A DNA stretch of 45,542 nt from Terriglobales bacterium (GTDB lineage Bacteria > Acidobacteriota > Terriglobia > Terriglobales > Acidobacteriaceae), in the NCBI GenBank assembly GCA_035764005.1, contig DASTZZ010000062.1, positions 1 through 45,542 of the forward strand, read 5' to 3'. Positions 33,237 through 40,564 of the stretch are shown one piece after another. Numbering within the stretch: position 1 is the stretch's first letter; every line of letters starts with the position of its first letter. The notes beneath the pieces were generated by a model. The model made no database searches and was not told where the DNA came from. It was given only the letters and a program-made list of their open reading frames with translations. A program made the position numbers and the translations under genes.

Positions 33237-36200
33237 GGTTCTGGTCCGAGGATTTCCAGTATGCCCACAATGGGAATTCGCGCCCACTCCGGACGGTTTT
33301 GCAGATCGGAGAGCACTTCAATCATTCCACGCTCCAGCAGGTAGGCGTCGAGCAGGATGCGGAGTTCATCCCCGCCGATGTTCAGCAGTTGTGTTACTCC
33401 CTGCGTGCTCAGATAGCCGTGCAGATACGTGGCTCCGACCCAGCGATACCAGAATCCGGCCCAGCGATGCAGTTGCGCCGCCGATTCTTTTTGGGGAATG
33501 ATGCCCGGAACTTTTCCATAGAGCACTGCATGTGCGGCATAGTGGAACGAACGCAACATGCCGGCTACATCGCGCAACGGCGAGTACTTGATGCGGCGTT
33601 CTCCGATCGACCGCCGCGGATCCCCTTCAAAATCGATGAAGACAAAATCCTTGCCGGTGAAGAGCACCTGGCCGAGATGCATGTCGCCGTGAATGCGAGT
33701 GCGAATCGTGGGGATACGGTGATCGCGCAGCGGCTTGAGCCGGGCGCGCAATTCATTTTCTCGGTTGAGCAACTGCTCGGCGTCGCCGCGAATATCGTCT
33801 GGCAGATGACGGACGGTGCTGCGCAGTCGCGTGAAGCATCGCGTGGCATGTCCGAGCATGCCGTGGTAAAGACCCTGGCGATAGAAGTCGGTGAAGGGCT
33901 CGGGGGTGAAAGCCGCATCGTCATGATTGCGAGCAAGCGCAATGAGCAACTCGCCGGTGCGCTGTCCGAGCAAACGAGACATTTGCTGAAACGACCCGAC
34001 TAAGTCACACACGACCTGCGGTGCATTCTCTCGTTCCAGATCCATCGGCGTGCCCGACTTAACTTGTGCGAGTCGCGGATCATCCTGCGCGGCCAACGCT
34101 CGTTCGAGGAATAATCCAAGATTATCGAGTGCGTAGTTCCATCCGTTCGCCTGATGCGGGATGTAGGACTCGAGGATCGCCGCAGTCGTCACATCTCCCA
34201 GGCTATTGCGATATTCGATGTGTCCGGCAAGATGCGGAGCATTGTTGAAGCCTTCCGCCGTGAGCCATTGCAGAATCTCCTGCTCGGGATTCGGTCCCGA
34301 TTCGAGACGACGGTAGACCTTCATCATCAGACGATCACCGAAGAAGATTCCCGTATTGTTCTGCGGCGAAGGCCGCGGAACTGAGGCCTCGAGACTGGGT
34401 CGCTCCGTCCCGAGGATGCGACGCAGCGAGCGCGTGTGTGAACCGGCGAGTTCGCCGCGATGAGTACGTACACGACGACGCCGCGAGATCATGCCCAGCA
34501 AGGCATCAGGGAAGCGGCGATCGCGGAAGGCGCTATACAGCAGGCCCTTGGTGCCATCGGCAGATTCAAGGTGCGCGAGGATGAAATCGGCAAGATTCGC
34601 GGCAACCTGTTCCGTTTCGGTTCCGTGGGCAACCGAGAGGGGAAGCTGGTAGATCTCAGGCTCGCCTTCGTCGAACTCGACCCTGATCAGCACCAGATAA
34701 GAGTTCGTGTCGGGGACGTGCACCACATCGGCGAGCTCGGTAGTGCGGATGCGCCGATTGCGGCTCAGGAACCACGGACGGCCGCGTAGAAAAGATGGCA
34801 GTAAGCGTGAGAGCGCCGATTCAACTGGACCAGCGAACACCGATTCCCATGACCCGGCACGAATCGGGCGATCGCGATGCTCACCGAAGCGCGAGCCGGT
34901 CGCAGCTTCTCCGACATTCTGCTGCGGTTCCAAAATGAACCAGTAGAACGCATGTGGTCCCAGCGTTATGAGGTAGGGACGTTCGCCGATAGGAGGAAAC
35001 TCGGTGCCGCCAAACATCTCGACCAGCTTGAATCCCGAGAAGGTGTGCAGATCGAGTTCTGCAGCCTGCACAAAACGCGACAGGTTTGCCACGATCAAAA
35101 TTCGCTCATTCTCGTACTGACGAATGAAGGCAAGCACGCGGCGATTTTCCGGTGTGAAAAACTCCAGCGAGCCGCGTCCAAAGGCTTTCGAGCGCTTGCG
35201 CTGAGCAAGGATGCGGCGCGTCCACCAGAGCAGGGAATTGGCGTTGTTTTGCTGCGCCTCGACGTTCACCGACTCGTACTGATACTCGGGATCGATGATC
35301 ACAGGCAGATACAGCTTCTGCGGATTCGCGTGTGAGAAGCCCGCATTGCGATCCGAGCTCCACTGCATGGGAGTGCGGACGCCATTACGATCGCCAAGAT
35401 AGAAGTTATCGCCCATGCCGATTTCGTCGCCGTAGTAGATAACGGGCGTGCCGGGCAGCGAGAGCAGCAACGCATTCATCAGCTCGATCTTGCGGCGATC
35501 GTTGCCGAGCAGCGGGGCCAGCCGCCGCCGTATGCCGAGATTGATGCGCATGGGACGATCCTCGGCGTACATGCGATACATGTAATCGCGTTCTTCGTCC
35601 GTCACCATCTCCAGGGTGAGCTCGTCGTGGTTGCGCAGAAAGAGCGCCCACTGACAGTTCTCAGGAATGGCGGGCGTGAGTTGGAGAATGTCGGTGATCG
35701 GGTAACGATCTTCCATGCGCAGCGCCATGAACAGACGCGGCATGACAGGGAAGTGGAAGGCCATGTGGCATTCGTCGCCATTCCCAAAATAGGCAATCGC
35801 GTCCTCCGGCCACTGGTTAGCTTCGGCCAGGATCATTCGATCGTGGTACTTCTCATCGATGTGCTTGCGAATTTCTCTCAGGAACTCGTGCGTCTCGGGC
35901 AGGTTTTCGCAGTTTGTGCCTTCGCGTTCGTATAGATATGGGACAGCATCGAGACGCAGGCCATCGACTCCCATATCCAGCCAGAAGTCCATTGCCTGCA
36001 GCATGGCTTTTCGCACCGGTGGGTAGTCATAGTTCAGATCGGGCTGATGAGCGAAGAAGCGATGCCAGTAGTAACTCTTCGCGATCGGGTCGTACGTCCA
36101 GTTCGATGGCTCGAAATCTTTGAAGATGATGCGCGCTTCTTTGTACTTCTCCGGCGTGTCACTCCACACGTAGAAATTGCGCCAATGCGAGCCGGGCTTA

Positions 36201-36622
36201 GCGCGGCGCGAACGCTGGAACCATTGATGCTGGTCGGAGGTGTGGTTAAGAACCAGCTCGGTTATGACTCGGAGATCGCGGCGATGCGCCTCGCGCAGAA
36301 AGACTTCGAAGTCGCGCAGCGTTCCATACGCCGGGTGCACATCGGTGTAGTCGGCAATGTCGTATCCGTCGTCCTTCCAGGGAGATGGACAAAACGGCAG
36401 AACCCAAATCGCAGTGACGCCGAGATCTTGAATGTAGTCGAGTTTCTTGGTCAGGCCAGGGAAGTCGCCCATGCCGTCGTCGACCGAGTCGTAGAACGAG
36501 CGGACGTGCACTTCATAAATGATTGCGTCTTTGTACCAGAGCGGATCGTTGACGAGGACTGCAGTCTCGCGCTTTGGAGACGGCTCCGTCTTCAAAGCCG
36601 TGGTCTCGAGCTCTCCCGGCAT
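33233..36622 (-). CDS. treS: Trehalose synthase-maltokinase fusion protein
   Basis: 1,129 residues. The N-terminal TreS domain (GH13, about 25-560) interconverts maltose and trehalose; catalytic D225 (GVDGLRLDAVPYLYE), E267 (LAEANQW) and D333 (LRNHDELT) are present. The C-terminal maltokinase domain (about 680-1120) has the kinase signatures RIHGDMHLGQVLF and FIDFEGDPRRSIGERR, for ATP-dependent phosphorylation of maltose to maltose-1-phosphate, the GlgE substrate. The fusion is known in other bacteria. ATG 36622 with GGGGA upstream is chosen; an open frame to 36778 adds an unrelated N-terminus. Coupled to malQ by GTGA. GlgE, the partner expected to use maltose-1-phosphate, is not in this window. 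Confidence 0.95.
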   Translation of the reverse strand: MPGELETTALKTEPSPKRETAVLVNDPLWYKDAIIYEVHVRSFYDSVDDGMGDFPGLTKKLDYIQDLGVTAIWVLPFCPSPWKDDGYDIADYTDVHPAYGTLRDFEVFLREAHRRDLRVITELVLNHTSDQHQWFQRSRRAKPGSHWRNFYVWSDTPEKYKEARIIFKDFEPSNWTYDPIAKSYYWHRFFAHQPDLNYDYPPVRKAMLQAMDFWLDMGVDGLRLDAVPYLYEREGTNCENLPETHEFLREIRKHIDEKYHDRMILAEANQWPEDAIAYFGNGDECHMAFHFPVMPRLFMALRMEDRYPITDILQLTPAIPENCQWALFLRNHDELTLEMVTDEERDYMYRMYAEDRPMRINLGIRRRLAPLLGNDRRKIELMNALLLSLPGTPVIYYGDEIGMGDNFYLGDRNGVRTPMQWSSDRNAGFSHANPQKLYLPVIIDPEYQYESVNVEAQQNNANSLLWWTRRILAQRKRSKAFGRGSLEFFTPENRRVLAFIRQYENERILIVANLSRFVQAAELDLHTFSGFKLVEMFGGTEFPPIGERPYLITLGPHAFYWFILEPQQNVGEAATGSRFGEHRDRPIRAGSWESVFAGPVESALSRLLPSFLRGRPWFLSRNRRIRTTELADVVHVPDTNSYLVLIRVEFDEGEPEIYQLPLSVAHGTETEQVAANLADFILAHLESADGTKGLLYSAFRDRRFPDALLGMISRRRRVRTHRGELAGSHTRSLRRILGTERPSLEASVPRPSPQNNTGIFFGDRLMMKVYRRLESGPNPEQEILQWLTAEGFNNAPHLAGHIEYRNSLGDVTTAAILESYIPHQANGWNYALDNLGLFLERALAAQDDPRLAQVKSGTPMDLERENAPQVVCDLVGSFQQMSRLLGQRTGELLIALARNHDDAAFTPEPFTDFYRQGLYHGMLGHATRCFTRLRSTVRHLPDDIRGDAEQLLNRENELRARLKPLRDHRIPTIRTRIHGDMHLGQVLFTGKDFVFIDFEGDPRRSIGERRIKYSPLRDVAGMLRSFHYAAHAVLYGKVPGIIPQKESAAQLHRWAGFWYRWVGATYLHGYLSTQGVTQLLNIGGDELRILLDAYLLERGMIEVLSDLQNRPEWARIPIVGILEILGPEP

Positions 36623-36847
36623 TCCAAGTTCCCCGTGTGCAAACTTAATAGGATGCACCAACCAGCCCAGGTTCTGCATGGCCCAGGATGGCCACAAGAG
36701 GTTGGATAACGTATGGTTCCGAGATAGGCGAGGCTGCAACCGTATCTGCGCGTGCATGAGCGGAGCGTTCCCACGCAATGCGTAAGAGCCACGGCAGCTT
36801 TTGCTCGAATGATAAAATCTCCTGTTTCTCCCGCATTGGAGTGATTC

Positions 36848-38026
36848 ATGCCTGAAGCCGTCATCGACGCGAGCGCTCCACCAACTCCTCTCACCAGCCT
36901 CACTGAAGACGAAATTCTATTCCGCGATAACGTGCGCCAGTTTGCCGAAGAGAAGCTGCGTCCGCTGGTGCGCGAGATGGATGAGAAACAGGCCTTCGAT
37001 CACGGGTTGATCGAGCAGTTCTTCCAGCTTGGTTTGATGGGAATCGAGATTCCCGAGCAGTACGGCGGAGGAGCGGGCACTTTTTTCGAGGCGATTCTGG
37101 CGGTCGAAGAGATCTCGCGAATTGATCCTTCAGCAGGCGTTCTCGTCGACGTGCAGAACACGCTCGTGAACAATGCGCTGCTGCGCTGGGCGACGGAAGA
37201 GCAGAAACGGCGTTATCTGCCGCGCATGGCTGCAGATACCGTTGGCGCTTATGCGTTGAGCGAAGCTGGGTCAGGTTCCGACGCATTCGCAATGCAAACA
37301 CGCGCTGAGCTACGCGGCAACGAGTACGTGATCAATGGGCGTAAGCTGTGGATCACCAACGGCAAGGAAGCTGGAATCTTCATTCTGTTCGCGAATATCG
37401 ATCCTGCTGCTGGGTATCGTGGCATCACCGCGTTCATCGTAGAAAAGAACTTCCCGGGATTTTCCGTCGGCAAGAAAGAAGACAAGCTGGGTATTCGAGC
37501 TTCCAGCACGTGCGAGCTGTTGCTGGAAGATTTGCGCGTCCCGAAAGGGAACGTGCTGGGCGAGGTCGGAAAAGGCTACAAGATTGCTATCGAGACTCTC
37601 AATGAAGGACGCATCGGCATTGGGGCACAGATGCTTGGGCTAGCCCAAGGTGCCTGGGAAGCTGCGGCCAAGTACTCGCAGGAACGCAAGCAATTTGGGA
37701 AATCTATTTCGGAATTCCAAGGCGTTCAATTCCAGCTCGCGCAGATGGCGACGGATATCCAGGCGGCGCGCCTGATGGTGTACAACGCCTCTCGCATGAA
37801 AGATGCACGGCAGAACTTTGTAAAAGAAGCCGCTATGACGAAGCTTTTTGCTTCGCAGGTGGCCGAACGGGTAAGTTCTCTGGCGGTCGAAATCTTCGGC
37901 GGCAATGGCTTCGTGAAGGACTATCCAGTCGAGAAGTTTTTCCGTGATTCCAAGATCGGCAAGATCTACGAGGGCACATCGAACATGCAGCTTCAGACCA
38001 TCGCCAAGCTGGTGCTCGCCAAGTGA
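36848..38026 (+). CDS. Acyl-CoA dehydrogenase (short/branched-chain type)
   Basis: A 392-residue flavoenzyme that makes trans-2-enoyl-CoA in fatty or branched-chain acid breakdown. FAD/substrate signatures are AYALSEAGSGSDAFAMQTRA and LWITNGKEAGIFILFA; the C-terminal GGNGFVKDYPVEKFFRDSKI is followed by the catalytic E375 in KIYEGTSNMQLQ. Chain-length specificity is not certain; the overall pattern resembles the short/branched-chain enzyme. ATG 36848 has GGAGTG upstream. Divergent from treS with a 225-bp spacer. It overlaps the next gene by 4 nt (GTGA), so a PilZ protein is made from the same mRNA. Confidence 0.94.
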   Translation: MPEAVIDASAPPTPLTSLTEDEILFRDNVRQFAEEKLRPLVREMDEKQAFDHGLIEQFFQLGLMGIEIPEQYGGGAGTFFEAILAVEEISRIDPSAGVLVDVQNTLVNNALLRWATEEQKRRYLPRMAADTVGAYALSEAGSGSDAFAMQTRAELRGNEYVINGRKLWITNGKEAGIFILFANIDPAAGYRGITAFIVEKNFPGFSVGKKEDKLGIRASSTCELLLEDLRVPKGNVLGEVGKGYKIAIETLNEGRIGIGAQMLGLAQGAWEAAAKYSQERKQFGKSISEFQGVQFQLAQMATDIQAARLMVYNASRMKDARQNFVKEAAMTKLFASQVAERVSSLAVEIFGGNGFVKDYPVEKFFRDSKIGKIYEGTSNMQLQTIAKLVLAK

Positions 38027-38322
38027 GTTCGCTCAAGCACATCCGCAAGTTTCCTCGGCTGGGGTTCACTGAAGAGGCGCGCGTCTACGATCAGAACGGA
38101 CGCGAGCTCGGCGTTGTCTCTGAAGTAAGCGGCAGCGGGATGGGGCTCGAAGCTCCAAGCGCGTCGGCGATTGAGTCGCTGAGTGTCGGACAGCGACTGC
38201 GGTTGAGCATCGTTGAGCCGGGTTCGCGAGCCACAAACGTTGTTGAAGCCGTCGTGCGCTTTCGAGACGGCAATAAATTGGGCGTCGAGTTCGTTGAAGT
38301 CATTCCCGACAAGCCGCTCTAA
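38023..38322 (+). CDS. PilZ domain protein
   Basis: A 99-residue single-domain protein that may bind cyclic di-GMP. RxxxR is present as R-K-F-P-R at residues 8-12. The second motif ((D/N)xSxxG) is seen as EVSGSG, with E in place of D/N, so binding is likely but not certain. The rest (VGQRLRLSIVEPG, VVRFRDGNKLGVEFVEV) fits the PilZ barrel. The start is GTG 38023, overlapping the stop of the acyl-CoA dehydrogenase gene (GTGA). nuoI follows 35 bp downstream but has its own promoter-like box. A link between fatty acid oxidation and c-di-GMP sensing is speculative. Confidence 0.85.
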   Translation: MSSLKHIRKFPRLGFTEEARVYDQNGRELGVVSEVSGSGMGLEAPSASAIESLSVGQRLRLSIVEPGSRATNVVEAVVRFRDGNKLGVEFVEVIPDKPL

Positions 38323-38345
38323 TCGGGCACTAAATTACGCGCAGG

Positions 38346-38351
38346 TATAAT
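38346..38351 (+). promoter_or_regulatory. -10 box for nuoI (probable leaderless promoter)
   Basis: TATAAT is followed by exactly 6 nt (CGAAAC) and the ATG at 38358. Transcription would start at or within a base or two of the start codon. No clear -35 (TCGGGC at 38323-38328 for a 17-bp gap) and no SD sequence. Confidence 0.5.
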
Positions 38352-38357
38352 CGAAAC

Positions 38358-38861
38358 ATGTCCATCGTCAAGAACATTGCCGCTATCGCCAAGGGCATGT
38401 CCATCACCTTCAAGGAGATGTTTAAACCGACCGTCGTGGAGAATTATCCCGATGGACCGGGCCCGCTGCGTGGGGCAAAGTTCCAGGAGCGATTTCGCGG
38501 ACTTCACGTGCTGCAGCGCGACGAGAATGGACTGGAAAAATGCGTCGCCTGCTTTCTTTGCGCAGCGGCGTGCCCATCGAACTGCATTTACATCGAGGCC
38601 GCCGAGAACACTGAAGAGAATCGCATTAGCGGCGCTGAACGTTACGCGGCCGTCTATAACATCGATTACAACCGCTGCATCTTCTGCGGTTACTGTGTAG
38701 AAGCCTGCCCCACTGACGCGATCACGCACGGGCATGGGTTTGAGTTAGCCACCTTCAACGCCACCAATCTGGTCTATCGAAAAGAGCAGCTCCTCGCGCC
38801 AATTCCGGGCGGCAAGCTGCGTTCCGTAAAGCCGGAGCATGAACTCCAGAGCGCGCATTAG
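38358..38861 (+). CDS. nuoI: NADH-quinone oxidoreductase subunit I (2[4Fe-4S])
   Basis: 167 residues. NuoI carries iron-sulfur clusters N6a and N6b in the hydrophilic arm of complex I. Both sets of ligands are present: C62-x2-C65-x2-C68-x3-C72 and C107-x2-C110-x2-C113-x3-C117, each followed by Pro. The flanking sequence (FRGLHVLQRDENGLEKCVAC, FCGYCVEACPTDAI) is as usual. It is not inside a nuo operon here: neighbours are PilZ and STAS genes. It is either an orphan copy or a displaced subunit. TATAAT lies 6 nt upstream of ATG and there is no SD sequence, so it is probably leaderless. Confidence 0.95.
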   Translation: MSIVKNIAAIAKGMSITFKEMFKPTVVENYPDGPGPLRGAKFQERFRGLHVLQRDENGLEKCVACFLCAAACPSNCIYIEAAENTEENRISGAERYAAVYNIDYNRCIFCGYCVEACPTDAITHGHGFELATFNATNLVYRKEQLLAPIPGGKLRSVKPEHELQSAH

Positions 38862-38951
38862 GCGCGTCAGGGCTGCTCATCGTCGCACTCTGCCCCTTGC
38901 AATGCCCTCCCGCAGGTAGTAGGCTTTCGGCCAACTTCGGTGGGGGCTCCC

Positions 38952-39335
38952 ATGTCGCTAAAACTTTCAGCGCGCATGATTAACGGCGTGAAGATCATCG
39001 ACTGCAACGGACGCATCGTCTTCGGCGAAGAGGCCAGCCAGTTGCGGGACACTATCAAGAAAGATCTCGCTGAGAACAATCGCATCGTCTTGAATCTCGC
39101 GAACGTCAACTACATCGACAGCGGCGGCATCGGCACCATGGTCAGCCTGTTTACCAGCGCGCGCAACGCCGGTGGGGACATCAAACTCCTCCACCTCACC
39201 AAGCGGGTTGGCGATCTGCTCCAGATCACGAAGCTGATCACTGTATTCGAGAGCTACGACGATGAACAAAAGGCTGTGAACGCCTTTACCTCTACCGCGA
39301 AGGCTTCTGGCGCTTCACATCGCGAAAGCGCTTGA
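38952..39335 (+). CDS. STAS domain protein (anti-sigma factor antagonist-like)
   Basis: A 127-residue single-domain protein of the SpoIIAA/RsbV type. The phosphorylated-Ser region is seen: NLANVNYIDSGGIGTMVSLFTSARN, with S in DSGG as the likely phosphorylation site. Such proteins release sigma factors from anti-sigma kinases. ATG 38952 has GGTGGGGG upstream, and a GTG at 38940 is less likely. No kinase or phosphatase partner is nearby. The extension after the STAS fold (NAFTSTAKASGASHRESA) is short and probably flexible. Stands between nuoI and the beta-lactamase-like gene. Confidence 0.9.
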   Translation: MSLKLSARMINGVKIIDCNGRIVFGEEASQLRDTIKKDLAENNRIVLNLANVNYIDSGGIGTMVSLFTSARNAGGDIKLLHLTKRVGDLLQITKLITVFESYDDEQKAVNAFTSTAKASGASHRESA

Positions 39336-39369
39336 TTCAGGTTCAGATCTCAAATCAACCCTGCTCGGA

Positions 39370-40329
39370 ATGAAACTCTCGACCGGTGTACTCTCACTCG
39401 CCCTCTGTTTCGTAACGTCACTGACTTGGGGACAAGCTGCTTCATCCTGTTGCCCGCAGACTCCGACCAAAGAAAAACAGCAAGCGCTCTGGCAGAAAGT
39501 TCAGGATCGCATCGCTGAAGTGGATCGCCGTCTCGATGGCGCGATGGGCGTGGCCATCCGCGACCTGACCAGCGGAGAGACGTACTTGCTGCACGCAGAT
39601 GACGTCTTCGCGCAAGCAAGCTCGATCAAAATCACTGTCCTCGCGCAGCTTTATCAGCAGGAGCAGCGCGGCCGAAATGGCGCGAAGAATGTCGGACGTC
39701 TCAATGACCTCTACACCGTCCGCTCGGAAGACATGGTGCCGGACAGCTACATCATGCTGGGCCTTAGTCCGGGAGTCACACGCGTCACCAATCGTGACTT
39801 GGCGACCATGATGGTTGCTGTGAGCGACAACTCAGCAACCAACGTGCTGATCGACCATGTCGGAATGAGTAATGTGGAGCAGATGCTGGCAAGCCTCGGC
39901 CTGAAGAACACTCATCTGCGCCGCAAGATGATGGATCTGGAGGCTGCGCGGCAAGGGCGCGAGAACGTATCCACGCCGCGCGAGATGATGACGTTGCTGG
40001 AAGACATCTACCAGAGCAAACTGTTCGACAAAGAGCTCACAGCCGACTTCTTCAAAGTGCTCTCCACGCCAAAGGACAGCAGCATTCCGAAATTGCTTCC
40101 ACCTGACGTGGTAATAGCAAACAAACCCGGCGAACTCGAAGCCGTACGCAACGATTCTGGAATCGTCTTCGTTCCCAATCGTCCATTCGTCATCTGCGTG
40201 ATGACAACTTACCTGCACGACGAACGCGCCGGCCAGCAGGCCATCAGCGAAATTGCGTTAGCGGCGTATGACTATTTCGATCGGCTGGGAAAATCGTCCG
40301 AATATGGGCGGGCGGTACCCTCGAAGTGA
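39370..40329 (+). CDS. Class A beta-lactamase-like serine hydrolase
   Basis: 319 residues with a signal peptide (1-24, ends WGQAAS). Beta-lactamase motifs: S84-x-x-K87 (SSIK), S152-D153-N154 (VSDNSATN), and K252-P253-G254 in place of the usual K-T/S-G. The Glu166 equivalent is probably E191 or E198 (DLEAARQGREN). The fold and these residues support a class A beta-lactamase or PBP-like hydrolase; the KPG change and unknown omega-loop leave antibiotic hydrolysis unproved. Chromosomal, so it may be an intrinsic soil enzyme. It follows the STAS gene by 34 bp. A tRNA gene lies just downstream on the opposite strand. Confidence 0.9.
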   Translation: MKLSTGVLSLALCFVTSLTWGQAASSCCPQTPTKEKQQALWQKVQDRIAEVDRRLDGAMGVAIRDLTSGETYLLHADDVFAQASSIKITVLAQLYQQEQRGRNGAKNVGRLNDLYTVRSEDMVPDSYIMLGLSPGVTRVTNRDLATMMVAVSDNSATNVLIDHVGMSNVEQMLASLGLKNTHLRRKMMDLEAARQGRENVSTPREMMTLLEDIYQSKLFDKELTADFFKVLSTPKDSSIPKLLPPDVVIANKPGELEAVRNDSGIVFVPNRPFVICVMTTYLHDERAGQQAISEIALAAYDYFDRLGKSSEYGRAVPSK

Positions 40330-40352
40330 GGACCGGTCGATTAAGGAAGGTC

Positions 40353-40428
40353 TGGAGCCGACGATCGGACTTGAACCGATGACCTGTCGATTACGAATCG
40401 ACTGCTCTACCAACTGAGCTACGTCGGC
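40353..40428 (-). tRNA. tRNA-Thr (anticodon CGU)
   Basis: On the minus strand the cloverleaf begins GCCGACG (5' end at 40428) and pairs with CGTCGGC at the 3' end. The D-arm is GCTCAGTTGGTAGAGC, the anticodon stem/loop is GTCGATTCGTAATCGAC (anticodon CGT), and the TΨC arm is ATCGGTTCAAGTCCGAT. The discriminator is U, and CCA is encoded at 40355-40353. All stems pair. Confidence 0.96.
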
Positions 40429-40487
40429 TTCTCCTCTGCGATTTTACTGGGTGATTTGCTGATCGGGCAAACGTTGATGTTGCCTTT

Positions 40488-40524
40488 GGCTAGCAGCTTA
40501 GGAGCTCAGAAGCTTAGCAGCTTG
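40488..40524. repeat. AGCT-rich dispersed repeat, copy D
   Basis: GGCTAGCAGCTTAGGAGCTC, then AGAAGCTTAGCAGCTTG. Its reverse complement aligns with copy B (14591) over ~36 bp. It sits between the tRNA and GH9 genes. Confidence 0.7.
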
Positions 40525-40564
40525 ATTTATGGTTACTTTCGAAGGAGCAGTTTCCTCCCGAACT

